Below, piece by piece: positions 23,083-31,922 of a DNA stretch of 64,000 nucleotides (position 1 is the first letter of the stretch; each line of letters begins with the position of its first letter). Source of the DNA: Micromonospora echinospora (lineage in GTDB: Bacteria > Actinomycetota > Actinomycetes > Mycobacteriales > Micromonosporaceae); the NCBI RefSeq assembly GCF_900091495.1, contig NZ_LT607413.1:3286001-3350000 (forward strand), in the 5' to 3' direction. The notes under the pieces were generated by a model. That model was not told the origin of the DNA. It worked only from the letters and a program-made list of their open reading frames with translations, and made no database searches. Position numbers and translations under genes: made by a program.

Positions 23083-24405
23083 ATGCCGACCCCGCCCGGC
23101 GGGCTGGAGGTGCCGCTCTGGCGGGCCATCGCCGTCTACCGCGTCGCCGCCCTCGGGTACGCCTGCGCGGTGCTCCTGCGCGACCTCCACCGGTACGCCC
23201 ACCCGCTGGCCGCCTGGCCGGTGCTGGTGGCGATGGCCGGGTGGACGGCGTTCACCGCGTACGCGTACGCCCGGCCGACCCGGCGAGGCTGGCCGCTGCT
23301 CCTGGCGGACCTCGGTGTCGTCCTCGGCATCCTGCTGCTCAGCCCCGGCGTGGTCGGGCGCGCGGCGCTCGCCGCCGGGGTGCCCGCCCTCGCCGTGGCC
23401 TGGCTCGGCGGCCCGGTGCTGGCCTGGGCGGTCTCCGGCGGCCGGCGCCGGGGTGCGGCGGCCGCGCTGGTGCTCGGAGCCGGCGACCTCGTGGTCCGGG
23501 GCTGGCTCGCCCCGTCGGCGCTCAACGGCGCGGTCCTGCTGCTGCTGGCCGGCGTGGTGGTCGGGCACGTGGCCCGGCTGGCGGTGACTGCCGAGCAGCG
23601 GTTGCAGCGGGCGGTCGAACTGGAGGCGGCGACCCGGGAACGGGAACGGCTCGCCCGGGACATCCACGACTCGGTGCTCCAGGTGCTGGCGATGGTGCAG
23701 CGGCGCGGCGCGCACCTCGACGGCGAGGCCGGCGAACTGGCCCGGCTCGCCGGTGAGCAGGAGGCGGCCCTGCGTGCCCTGATCGCCACCGGTCCGCCGG
23801 CTTCCCGGCTGCCGTCCGGCCCGGTGGCTCCGGGCTCGCCCCCCGGTTCGGTGGCTCCCGGGGCGTCGTCGGTCTCGGGGGCGTCGTCGGTGGCCGCGTC
23901 GCGGTCCGGGCCGGCGGGTTGGTCCGTGGACCCGGCACCCGGACGGGCCGGTGCCGCGCCGCCGGGCGGTGGTACGGCGGCGGACGGGACACGCGACCTG
24001 CGGGACCTGCTCCGCCGGTTCGCCGGGCCGACGGTGTCCTTGGCCGCCCCCGCCACGGCGGTGCCGCTGCCCGAGCATGCGGCGGAGGAGGTGGCCGCCG
24101 CCGTGGCGGCGGCCCTGGACAACGTCGCCCGGCACGCGGACGGCCGGGCCTGGGTGCTGCTGGAGGACGAGGGGACCCTGGTGCGGGTCTCGGTCCGCGA
24201 CGCCGGCCCCGGGATCCCGCCCGGCCGACTGGACGAGGCCGCCGCCCAGGGTCGCCTCGGGGTGGCCCAGTCCATCCGGGGCCGCCTGGCCGACCTCGGC
24301 GGTAGCACCACGGTCACCGCCCACCCCGGCGAGGGCACCGAGATCGAACTGGTGCTGCCCCGATCGAGAGCCACCCGTCCACGGGGCCTTGGCGGGGCCG
24401 CCTAG
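23083..24405 (+). CDS. MacS-like sensor histidine kinase
   Basis: A 440-residue membrane kinase. Five or so hydrophobic helices fill residues 10-175, then the HisKA_3 dimerisation segment with the phospho-accepting H195 in RDIHDSVLQVL, and a HATPase domain at the end (N box ALDNVARHA, G box DAGPGIPPGR). Between them (about 245-305) is a long Pro/Gly/Ser/Ala linker that is unusual in this family. It overlaps no other gene and is followed after 9 bp by its response regulator, so the two form a two-component system. In Streptomyces the comparable MacRS pair controls cell-surface genes; the signal here is unknown. Confidence 0.85.
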   Translation: MPTPPGGLEVPLWRAIAVYRVAALGYACAVLLRDLHRYAHPLAAWPVLVAMAGWTAFTAYAYARPTRRGWPLLLADLGVVLGILLLSPGVVGRAALAAGVPALAVAWLGGPVLAWAVSGGRRRGAAAALVLGAGDLVVRGWLAPSALNGAVLLLLAGVVVGHVARLAVTAEQRLQRAVELEAATRERERLARDIHDSVLQVLAMVQRRGAHLDGEAGELARLAGEQEAALRALIATGPPASRLPSGPVAPGSPPGSVAPGASSVSGASSVAASRSGPAGWSVDPAPGRAGAAPPGGGTAADGTRDLRDLLRRFAGPTVSLAAPATAVPLPEHAAEEVAAAVAAALDNVARHADGRAWVLLEDEGTLVRVSVRDAGPGIPPGRLDEAAAQGRLGVAQSIRGRLADLGGSTTVTAHPGEGTEIELVLPRSRATRPRGLGGAA

Positions 24406-24414
24406 GGTGGCGGG

Positions 24415-25080
24415 ATGGGCGAGATCGAGGCGGTCCGGGTGATGGTGGTCGACGACCACCCGATGTGGCGGGACGGGGTGGCGCGGGACCTCACCGAAGC
24501 CGGTCACCTCGTGGTCGCCACCACCGGCGAGGGACGCCAGGCGGTCCGGATCGCCCCCGCCGCCCGGCCCGACGTCGTCGTCCTCGACCTGCACCTGCCC
24601 GACGCGGGCGGGGTCGAGGTGATCCGTGGGCTGCGGGCGGCACTGCCCGAGGTGCGGGTGCTGATGCTCTCCGCCAGCGGCGAGGAGCAGGACGTCCTGG
24701 AGGCGGTGAAGGCCGGCGCCACCGGCTACCTGCTCAAGTCGGCCGCGGCGGCCGAGTTCCTGGACGCCGTCGGGCGTACCGCGCGTGGGGAGGCCGTCTT
24801 CACCCCGGGCCTCGCCGGCCTGGTGCTCGGCGAGTACCGCCGGTTGGCCGCCGGGCCGGGGACGCCGGCCGGCGACGACGGGACACCCCGGCTCACCGAA
24901 CGGGAGACCGAGGTGCTGCGCCTGGTGGCCAAGGGGCTGTCGTACAAGCAGATCGCCGCACGGCTGGGCCTGTCGCACCGTACGGTGCAGAACCACGTGC
25001 AGAACACGCTCGGCAAACTCCACCTGCACAACCGGGTCGAGCTGACCCGTTACGCCATCTCCCAGGGCCTCGACGACTGA
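24415..25080 (+). CDS. NarL/LuxR-family response regulator
   Basis: A 221-residue response regulator with a receiver domain (acidic pair D13-D14, phospho-acceptor D58 in VVVLDLHLP, conserved K in LLKSAA) and a C-terminal LuxR helix-turn-helix (LTERETEVLRLVAKGLSYKQIA). ATG at 24415 lies 9 bp after the partner kinase. It should bind DNA once phosphorylated by the MacS-like kinase. Confidence 0.93.
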   Translation: MGEIEAVRVMVVDDHPMWRDGVARDLTEAGHLVVATTGEGRQAVRIAPAARPDVVVLDLHLPDAGGVEVIRGLRAALPEVRVLMLSASGEEQDVLEAVKAGATGYLLKSAAAAEFLDAVGRTARGEAVFTPGLAGLVLGEYRRLAAGPGTPAGDDGTPRLTERETEVLRLVAKGLSYKQIAARLGLSHRTVQNHVQNTLGKLHLHNRVELTRYAISQGLDD

Positions 25081-25102
25081 CCCGCACCCGCCCCGGTGGC
25101 GG

Positions 25103-25675
25103 TCAGTGCGCCTCGGGCGGGCGGGTCTCGTGGATGGCCAACTCCTCGGCGGTCGCACCGCCCCCGGCCGCCCCGGCGTCGTACGCGACCGAGTCGGTCT
25201 CGGTGTCGCTCCGCGCCCCCTCGTCCGGCTCGACCAGCCGCCCGACCTGGGCGTCGGCGACCCCGCCGAGCTGCCCGTGGTCGTAGAGGGACACCGGGGA
25301 GTTCGGGTCGGAGGTGGGGCCGGGATTCAGCACGTCGGCGTCGAGCTGGGCCTGCGCGGCGGCCTCCTCGCTGTCCGCCTCGGCCGCGATGTCCGGGTCG
25401 ACCGGACCGGCCAGCGGATCGTCGGCGGGACGCTCGTACCGCTCGCGGTCGAGCTTGTAGTCCAGTGACTCGCCGTCGCGCTGCTCCTCGGCGGTGGCCC
25501 CGAACCGGTCCACGGCCACCGGCGTACGGTCACCGGGCAGCTGCGCCGGCTCCGGACCGTCCGCCTCGCGGCCGGTCTCGACGTCGTCGTTGGCGGTGGA
25601 GTCGTCGTCGGCGGTGTCGGGCAGGCCCTCCGCCTCGGGGTCGGACACGGGGGTCGGGTACTCGTCGTCGCGCAT
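25103..25675 (-). CDS. DUF5709 acidic protein
   Basis: A 190-residue, strongly acidic and probably disordered protein. It has the DUF5709 blocks: FGATAEEQRDGESLDYKLDRE in the middle, and AQVGRLVEPDEGARSDTE followed by AYDAGAAGGGATAEELAIH at the end. The family is common in actinobacteria and unstudied. No signal peptide or membrane segment is seen. Convergent with the response regulator gene. Confidence 0.85.
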   Translation of the reverse strand: MRDDEYPTPVSDPEAEGLPDTADDDSTANDDVETGREADGPEPAQLPGDRTPVAVDRFGATAEEQRDGESLDYKLDRERYERPADDPLAGPVDPDIAAEADSEEAAAQAQLDADVLNPGPTSDPNSPVSLYDHGQLGGVADAQVGRLVEPDEGARSDTETDSVAYDAGAAGGGATAEELAIHETRPPEAH

Positions 25676-25744
25676 GGCTGGTCCCTACCCGTTGCCCACC
25701 CGGCGTAACCGTCCCCGGCCCGTCGACACGGCCCCAGAACGGGA

Positions 25745-26464
25745 CTAACCGACCAGAGCGTCCTCGTCCTCCCCGTGCAGGACCGCCCAGACCAGCTTCC
25801 CCTCCGGCAACGGGGTGCAACCCCAGCGGCGGGCCACGGTGTCGATCAGCAGCAGCCCCCGGCCACCGGTCGAGGTGAGCGGGGCGAGCCCGGCGAACCG
25901 GGGCGTACGGGGGGAGTGGTCCCGGACGCCCAGCCGCAGCAGGCGGTGGCCGGGGGCGAGCCGCACCGTCATCGGGGTCAGGGCATGGGCCACCACGTTG
26001 TTGACCAACTCGGTGACCGCGATCGCGGCCGGTTCGATCAGATCGGGCAGGCCCCACCGGGCGCAGCCGGCGGCGACCAGCTCGCGGGCCTGCCGGGCCG
26101 AGCCGGCCGCAGGCGGCAGGTCCAGGGTGAGCACGCCACCGGAGGGGAGTCCGGCGAGGGCCACGTCGCGACTCGACCAGACCGGTGCCCCGTCGACCGT
26201 CCAGCCGCCGGCCGGGTCGCAGATCAGCAGGTCCGCCGCGGGCCAGTCGGCGACCGCCCGGCGGACCTCGGTGAAGACCGTACGGGCGGCGGGATCGGTG
26301 ACCCGGAGCCCGGAGAGATCCACCACCACCGGACCGGCATGGTCGCCGAGCCAGGCGAGGAGCGCGTCCCGGACGCGGGTCATGCCGGCGCGGTCGAGCA
26401 CTCCGGTCAGCCGGACCAGTGCGGATCCGTCCGTCTCCACCTGGCAGCGCACGTCCGTCGGCAT
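25745..26464 (-). CDS. STAS domain fused to RsbW-like ATPase
   Basis: A 239-residue protein. Residues 1-100 form an STAS domain (SALVRLTGVLDRAGMTRV and VVVDLSGLRVTD), and 115-239 a HATPase domain (ITVTELVNNVVAHA-type N box seen as AVTELVNNVV, then STGGRGLLLID). Both halves belong to partner-switching systems that control sigma factors. The fusion in one chain suggests intramolecular control or an adaptor role. ATG at 26464. The neighbouring SDR gene is on the same strand 59 bp upstream. Confidence 0.8.
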   Translation of the reverse strand: MPTDVRCQVETDGSALVRLTGVLDRAGMTRVRDALLAWLGDHAGPVVVDLSGLRVTDPAARTVFTEVRRAVADWPAADLLICDPAGGWTVDGAPVWSSRDVALAGLPSGGVLTLDLPPAAGSARQARELVAAGCARWGLPDLIEPAAIAVTELVNNVVAHALTPMTVRLAPGHRLLRLGVRDHSPRTPRFAGLAPLTSTGGRGLLLIDTVARRWGCTPLPEGKLVWAVLHGEDEDALVG

Positions 26465-26523
26465 AGTCGCCCTATTGTGCACGCCACCAGGAGGGCGCGC
26501 ATCCGGCCGGCCCGGCGGCGAGG

Positions 26524-27510
26524 TCATGACTCGGACCTGGTGCGTCTGGCCAGCACGGCGGCGGTGCCGGCGGCGGCGAGACCGAGCGCGGTGCCGACCC
26601 GGACCAGCTGGCGGCGGCGACCGTGCCAGCCGCCCTCCGGTTCGGCCGTGGCGTCGGCCCGGAACACGTTGCCACTGCCGCCGGGACGGGCCTCCGGTCC
26701 GAGCTGGGTGCGGGCGGCGTACCAGCCGAGGGCCCGCTCGGCCAGTGCCGGGACCAATCGCCACTGGAGGCCGAGCAGGCGGGCGGCTCCGCCCGCGTAC
26801 GCCTCCCGCCGGGGCCGGCGGATCAATCGGACGATCGTCTCCGCCACCAGTTCGGGCGGGTAGACCGGCGGGGGTGGGGTCAGCTCCCGGCCGGTGTGGT
26901 TCGCCGCGTGCGCGAAGAACGGCGTGTCGATGCTGGCCGGCAGCACCGTGCAGATCGAGACGGCGTGCCGCCCGGTGACCCGCAACTCCTGCCGCACCGT
27001 GTCGGCGAACCCCCGGATCCCGTGCTTCGTCGCGTTGTACGCCGACTGGTACGGCATCGCCACCTCGGCCAGCACCGAGGCGTTGTTGACCACCACCCCG
27101 CCGCCGGACGCGAGCAGGTGCGGCAGGGCGGCCCGGGTGCCGTGCACCACACCGAGCAGGTTCACCTCGACCACCCGGCGGAACTCGTCGGCCGGGATCT
27201 CGTCGAACAGCCCCACCGCGCTGACCGCCGCGTTGTTCACCCAGGCGTCGATCCGGCCGAACTGCGCCACCGCGCGGGCGGCGAGCTTCTCGACCTGCGC
27301 CGGGTCCGTGACGTCGGTGGGGACGGCCAACGCCCGTCCCCCCGACCGTCGACAGCGTTCGGCCACCTCCGCGAGGGCGTCCGCGCTGCGCGCGGCGAGC
27401 ACCACGTCGGCACCCCGGCGGGCCAGGGCACAGGCGGTCGCCGCGCCGATGCCGCTGGAGGCGCCGGTGACCACCACGGTCGAGTCGTCGAGGCTGCGGG
27501 TGAGGGGCAT
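26524..27510 (-). CDS. Short-chain dehydrogenase/reductase with C-terminal anchor
   Basis: A 328-residue protein of the SDR superfamily. The cofactor motif is TGASSGIG (15-22), the NNA motif follows, and the catalytic Ser-Tyr-Lys group is seen in NNASVL and YNATK. After the catalytic domain (about 1-250) there is an extra region ending in a hydrophobic helix (VGTALGLAAAGTAAVLA), so the enzyme may be held at the membrane. Substrate unknown. ATG at 27510 gives the usual N-terminus. Confidence 0.88.
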   Translation of the reverse strand: MPLTRSLDDSTVVVTGASSGIGAATACALARRGADVVLAARSADALAEVAERCRRSGGRALAVPTDVTDPAQVEKLAARAVAQFGRIDAWVNNAAVSAVGLFDEIPADEFRRVVEVNLLGVVHGTRAALPHLLASGGGVVVNNASVLAEVAMPYQSAYNATKHGIRGFADTVRQELRVTGRHAVSICTVLPASIDTPFFAHAANHTGRELTPPPPVYPPELVAETIVRLIRRPRREAYAGGAARLLGLQWRLVPALAERALGWYAARTQLGPEARPGGSGNVFRADATAEPEGGWHGRRRQLVRVGTALGLAAAGTAAVLARRTRSES

Positions 27511-27777
27511 TCTGAGCCGGTACCCCGGTCCACCGGTTGCATGCCTGTCCGAGGTAATTCTTCCCGTTGGCGGCATTGGTCTGGCATGTTCGAGGTGGAC
27601 GGTGTTCGTCGACCGGGTGCCGACCCGCCATCGTGCGCGCGACCACGGACGACCGCGTCCCCGGTGGCCGCGCCTCGGTCCGACCGATCCTGATCTGCCA
27701 GGTTTCGACTCCTTGGCCCCAGGTTAATGGGACCCTCTGACCGGAGGACCGTAGCTCGTGATCGCATGGAGGTGACC

Positions 27778-28977
27778 ATGCGCGTCGGCCTAGTCTGCGC
27801 GCACGCCGGGCCGGCCCGGCGTGCCGACGGTCCTGTCGTCGGCACACACCAGCACATCGCCCGGATCGCCGCCGAACTCGCCGGCCGTGGCCACGACGTC
27901 CGGGTCTACGAACGACGCGACGACCCCGACGTGCCCCCGAACCTGGACCGCGACGGCTACCGGCTGGAGCTGGTCCCGGTCGGGCCGCCCGCGCCGACCC
28001 CCACCGCCCGGCTGGTGCCGTACGTGGCCGAGTTCGGCCAGTGGTTGGCCGACCAGTGGGCCGGCGACTGGCGTCCGGACGTGGTGCACGGCCACTACTG
28101 GGTCGGCGGGCTGGCCGCCGCGCACGCGGCCCGGGGGACCGACGTGCCGGTGGTGCAGACCTTCCACTCCCTCGGCATCGAGCAACTGCGCCATCTCGGC
28201 CGGGAGTACTCCGGACCGGGGGAGCGGATCCCGCTGGAGCGGGCCCTGACCCGCGCGGTGGACATGGCTGTCGCCCAGTGCAACGACGAGGTCGACGAGC
28301 TGACCCGGATGGGCCTGCAACGCGCCTCGGTGGCGCTGGTGCCGACCGGCGTGGACACCGAGCAGTTCCACCCCGACGGGGAGGCCGCGCCCCGGGAGCA
28401 ACGGCCCCGGATCCTCACCGTCGGCGGGCTGACCCCGTCCAGCGGCCACGACGACATGATCCGGGCGATGCGCCTGGTCGGCGACGCGGAACTGGTGATC
28501 GCCGGGGGACCCCCGGTCGAACAGCTCGGCGCGCACACCGAGGCCCGCCGGCTGCGCGAACTGGCCGAACGGGCCGGCGTCGCCGAGCAGGTACGCCTGG
28601 TCGGCGCGGTGCCGCACGACCAGATGGCCACCTGGTACCGGTCGGCCGACGTGGTCGTCTGCACCCCGCACTACGCCTCCGCCGGGCGGGTCTCGCTGGA
28701 GGCGATGGCCTGCGGTGTGCCGGTGGTCGGCTACGCCATGGGCGGCATCGCCGACGCGGTGGTGGACGAGGTCACCGGCCGCCTGGTGCCGCCCGGCGAC
28801 GTCCGCGTCCTGGGGGTGACCCTGCGACGGATCCTCGCCGACCACGCCGGCCGGTTCGCGTACGGGCACGCGGCGGTGGACCGGGTGCGGTGCAGCTACA
28901 CCTGGGAACGGACCGCAGGCGCCCTGGAGCGCCTCTACGAACGGGTGGTCGGCCGGCGCAAACCGGTGGAGGCGTGA
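27778..28977 (+). CDS. Glycosyltransferase family 4
   Basis: A 399-residue GT-B retaining glycosyltransferase. The N-terminal domain shows GLVCAH and THQHIARIAAELAGRGHDV, and the C-terminal GT4 signature is RVSLEAMACGVPVVGYAMGG with the catalytic glutamate in EAMACG. A ribosome site GGAGGTGACC precedes the ATG at 27778; ATG at 27766 is less likely. Acceptors could include phosphatidylinositol, trehalose or a cell-wall glycan, but nothing in the neighbourhood fixes this. The gene's last 43 bases overlap the reading frame of the convergent EamA transporter. Confidence 0.88.
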   Translation: MRVGLVCAHAGPARRADGPVVGTHQHIARIAAELAGRGHDVRVYERRDDPDVPPNLDRDGYRLELVPVGPPAPTPTARLVPYVAEFGQWLADQWAGDWRPDVVHGHYWVGGLAAAHAARGTDVPVVQTFHSLGIEQLRHLGREYSGPGERIPLERALTRAVDMAVAQCNDEVDELTRMGLQRASVALVPTGVDTEQFHPDGEAAPREQRPRILTVGGLTPSSGHDDMIRAMRLVGDAELVIAGGPPVEQLGAHTEARRLRELAERAGVAEQVRLVGAVPHDQMATWYRSADVVVCTPHYASAGRVSLEAMACGVPVVGYAMGGIADAVVDEVTGRLVPPGDVRVLGVTLRRILADHAGRFAYGHAAVDRVRCSYTWERTAGALERLYERVVGRRKPVEA

Positions 28978-29978
28978 GAAGCGTGCGCGTGCGGGCCGTG
29001 CCGGGTTGGTAGCAGGGGACCCCTGTTACCGCCTGGTGATGAGGAGGGGACCCCTGCTACCACCTCAGCGGCCGCGCCAGCGCCCGCACCGCCCGGCATC
29101 CGCGCCGCCGGGAGCACCGGGCGGTCACGGCGCTCGACGGCCGGTCGGTGGTGCTGCGGTTCGGCGTACCGGGTCAGGCCGATCACCGCGACCAGCGTGC
29201 CCAGGAAGCCGACGGCAGCCAGCCACTCCCGACCGGGCCAGATCTTGTCGTTGAGCAGCAGCAGCCCGACGATCGCGGCGGGCACCGCCCCGGCGGCGTC
29301 CATCGCGGCCACCGCCGCCGTGGTCGACCCGCGCTGCATGGCCAGCCCGAGCAGGAGCTGGCCGACCAGCGAGTGCGCGATCAGCAGGTAGAGCAGCGGG
29401 TCGCGGAGGAACGCCTCCGTCGAGGGCACCGACGCCAGCGGCCGGGCGGCCACCGCGGCGGCGGAGAAGGCCAGTCCGGCCAGGGAACCGAGCGCCACCG
29501 AGCCGGGCGCGCCGTGCAGGCGTACCGCGAAGAAGCCGAGCAGCGCGACGGCGGCCAGGGTGACCGTCAGACCGACCAGCCCGGCCGTGCCGAGTTGGCC
29601 GGACGGTGCGGGCCGCGCGGCCAGCACCAGCGCGGTGATCCCGCCGAAGAGCAGGACGAGCAGAGCCACCTCGGCCCTCGGCAGCCGCCACTTCAACACC
29701 AGCACGCCCAGCACCGCGGTGACCCCCAGCCCGGCCGCCACGCTGGCCTGGACCAGGAAGAGCGGCAGGTCCCGGCGGGCCAGGAAGGCCAGCACGAACC
29801 CGGCCACCTGACAGGTGAGTCCGACCAGGTAGGTGGGGTGGCAGGCCAGCCGCAGCAGCAGTCCCGGGTGGAAGGTGTGGTGCACGGTCGTCCGCGTGGC
29901 GGCGACGGACTGGAGGAGGTTGGCGATGCCGTACGCGACGATCATCGCCGCGAGGAAACACCAACCGGAGGTAGACAC
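28935..29978 (-). CDS. EamA/DMT-like transporter with repeat-derived tail
   Basis: A 347-residue membrane protein with about ten hydrophobic helices in the first 280 residues, arranged like drug/metabolite (DMT) transporters (LLLGLAMQRG and AVPAAIVGLLLL in the second half). GTG at 29978 begins the first helix. After the last helix, about 65 residues are hydrophilic; part of this tail (VVAGVPSSSPGG to GPLLP) is encoded by the palindromic repeat at 29005-29064, and the last codons overlap the end of the convergent glycosyltransferase gene. It follows hisN by 26 bp and is probably in the aroA operon. Substrate unknown. Confidence 0.75.
   Translation of the reverse strand: MSTSGWCFLAAMIVAYGIANLLQSVAATRTTVHHTFHPGLLLRLACHPTYLVGLTCQVAGFVLAFLARRDLPLFLVQASVAAGLGVTAVLGVLVLKWRLPRAEVALLVLLFGGITALVLAARPAPSGQLGTAGLVGLTVTLAAVALLGFFAVRLHGAPGSVALGSLAGLAFSAAAVAARPLASVPSTEAFLRDPLLYLLIAHSLVGQLLLGLAMQRGSTTAAVAAMDAAGAVPAAIVGLLLLNDKIWPGREWLAAVGFLGTLVAVIGLTRYAEPQHHRPAVERRDRPVLPAARMPGGAGAGAAAEVVAGVPSSSPGGNRGPLLPTRHGPHAHASHASTGLRRPTTRS
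29005..29064. repeat. Palindromic intergenic repeat, copy 2
   Basis: The arms GGTAGCAGGGGACCCCTG (29008-29025) and GGGGACCCCTGCTACC (about 29046-29063) form an imperfect inverted repeat with about 20 nt between. Core sequence, length and the setting between convergent genes agree with copy 1 at 11531-11590. Here one gene reads through it. Confidence 0.82.
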
Positions 29979-30004
29979 CCGGCGAGGATAGATGGTGCCC
30001 CGGT

Positions 30005-30808
30005 TCAGCGCTCGGTAGGCCGAGCCAGCCGGTCGAGGATGTCGGGGTGCAGGGCGCCGTTGGTCGCCACCGAGCTGCCGTCGCCGGGCGCGGGGTCGCC
30101 GGCCAGGTCGGTGAGGGTGCCGCCCGCCTCGGTGACGATCGGCACCAGCGCGGCGATGTCCCACAGGGACAGTTCCGGTTCGACCATCACGTCCAGGGCG
30201 CCCTCGGCCAGCAGCATGTAACCGTAGAAGTCCCCGTACGCCCGGCTGCGCCAGGTGTCCCGCATGAGCTGGAGCATCGGCTCCAGCCGTCCGGTCGCCT
30301 CCCAGCCGTCCAGCGAGGCGTAACAGAAGCTCGCGTCGGCCAGGCGGCCCACCCGGGAGACCCGGATCGGTTCGCCGTGCGCCGCGTCCGGGCCGGCGTA
30401 CGCGCCCGCGCCGGTCGCCGCCCACCAGCGCCGGCCCAGTGCCGGTGCGGAGACCAGCCCGAGCACCGGCCGGTCGGCCTCCAGCAGCGCGATCAGGGTG
30501 GCCCAGATCGGCACCCCCCGGACGAAGTTCTTGGTGCCGTCGATCGGGTCGACCACCCACCGCCGCCCGGCCGCGCCGGTCGCCGGCTGTTCGCCGTACT
30601 CCTCGCCGAGCAGACCGTCGGCCGGACGGTGGGTGGCGAGGATGGCGCGGATCTCCCGTTCCACGGCGGTGTCCGCGTCGGAGACCGGCGTCAGGTCGGG
30701 CTTGGCCTCCACCCGGAGGTCGAGGGCGCGGAACCGGGCCATGGACACGGCGTCGGCGGCGTCGGCGAGCAGGTGGGCGAGGGCGAGGTCGTCGGCGTAC
30801 CCGGTCAT
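30005..30808 (-). CDS. hisN: Histidinol-phosphatase of the inositol monophosphatase family
   Basis: A 267-residue Mg-dependent phosphatase. Metal-binding motifs are GEEYGE and DPIDGTKNFVRG, and SLWDIAALVPIVTEAGG closes the site. This sub-branch, next to aroA and rsgA, corresponds to actinobacterial HisN (Rv3137 type), which removes phosphate from histidinol phosphate in histidine synthesis; an inositol monophosphatase role is the main alternative. ATG at 30808 lies 24 bp after the rsgA stop, so it is in the same operon. Confidence 0.85.
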   Translation of the reverse strand: MTGYADDLALAHLLADAADAVSMARFRALDLRVEAKPDLTPVSDADTAVEREIRAILATHRPADGLLGEEYGEQPATGAAGRRWVVDPIDGTKNFVRGVPIWATLIALLEADRPVLGLVSAPALGRRWWAATGAGAYAGPDAAHGEPIRVSRVGRLADASFCYASLDGWEATGRLEPMLQLMRDTWRSRAYGDFYGYMLLAEGALDVMVEPELSLWDIAALVPIVTEAGGTLTDLAGDPAPGDGSSVATNGALHPDILDRLARPTER

Positions 30809-30832
30809 GGGGTGACGGTAGCGACGTCGCCG

Positions 30833-31867
30833 TCACGCCGTGCCGTGCGGGTCGGCCTCCGTCCGCACGTCGGTCTCCCCGGCCCGTGAGGCGAGCAACC
30901 GGCGGTACGACGCCAGCCGGCGCGGATCCGCCTTGCCGGCGGCCACCCAGGCGTCCAGCGCGCAGTTCTCCTGGTCGGCGGTGTGCTCACAGTTGGCCGG
31001 ACAGTCGGCGGTCGCCTCCACCAGGTCGGGGAAGCCGTGCAGCAGGCTCTCCGCCGAGACGTGCGCCAGCCCGAAGCTGCGCACCCCGGGGGTGTCCACG
31101 ATCCAGCCCGGGTCGGTGTCGGCGTCGGGCACCGGGGGCAGCCGCAGCGCCACCGCGCTGGTCGAGGTGTGCCGGCCCCGGCCGATCGCACTGACCGTGC
31201 CCACCGCTCGGTCGGCCGCCGGCACCAGCCGGTTCACCAGTGTCGACTTGCCCACGCCGGAGTGCCCGACCATGACCGAGATCCGTCCGGCGAGCAGTGC
31301 GCGCAGCCCGGTCAGGTCGGAGTCCGGCCGGACGAGCACGTGCGGCAGGTCCAGTTCGGCGTAGTAGCCGAGGACGGCCTCCGGGCCGGCCAGGTCGGCC
31401 TTGGTCAGGCAGAGCAGCGGTTCGACGTCCGCGTCGTACGCGGCCACCAGGCAGCGGTCGATGAAACCGGTGCGCGGTGGTGGGTCCGACAGCGAGCTGA
31501 CGATCACCAACTGGTCGGCGTTGGCCACCACGACGCGTTCCAGCCGTCCCTCGGGGGTGGTCTCGTCGTCGTCGGCGGTGCGGCGCAGCACCGAGCGGCG
31601 CTCGTCGATCCGGACGATCCGGGCCAGTGCGCCGTCCGCCCCGGTGGTGTCGCCGACCAGCCCGACCCGGTCGCCGACCACCACCGACCGGCGGCCCAGC
31701 TCGCGGGCGCGCATCGCGGTGACGACGGGGTCGTCCGGGCCGTCGTCGGGGAGGACGCAGGTGTAGCGGCCCCGGTCGACGGCGACCACGAACCCGTCGA
31801 CCGCGTCGGCGTGCTGTGGACGGGTCCGGGTACGCGGACGGGAGGACCGGCCGGGCCGGACCCGCAC
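30833..31867 (-). CDS. rsgA: Ribosome small-subunit GTPase RsgA
   Basis: A circularly permuted GTPase that assists 30S ribosome maturation. From the GTG at 31867 it is 344 residues: an OB-fold (VDRGRYTCVL), the G4 motif LTKADL before the G1 motif GHSGVGKST, the G3 motif DTPGV, and a C-terminal zinc knuckle (CPANCEH...C). The codons directly upstream of this GTG read REYDEED, which matches the conserved N-terminus of actinobacterial RsgA, but this region has no ATG, GTG or TTG. A CTG at 31906 preceded by GGGGG could be the true start (357 residues). It follows aroA closely. Confidence 0.93.
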   Translation of the reverse strand: MRVRPGRSSRPRTRTRPQHADAVDGFVVAVDRGRYTCVLPDDGPDDPVVTAMRARELGRRSVVVGDRVGLVGDTTGADGALARIVRIDERRSVLRRTADDDETTPEGRLERVVVANADQLVIVSSLSDPPPRTGFIDRCLVAAYDADVEPLLCLTKADLAGPEAVLGYYAELDLPHVLVRPDSDLTGLRALLAGRISVMVGHSGVGKSTLVNRLVPAADRAVGTVSAIGRGRHTSTSAVALRLPPVPDADTDPGWIVDTPGVRSFGLAHVSAESLLHGFPDLVEATADCPANCEHTADQENCALDAWVAAGKADPRRLASYRRLLASRAGETDVRTEADPHGTA

Positions 31868-31922
31868 GTCCTCCTCGTCGTACTCGCGCCGTCGTCTGGT
31901 CGCCAGGACCGCCCCCTGTCCG

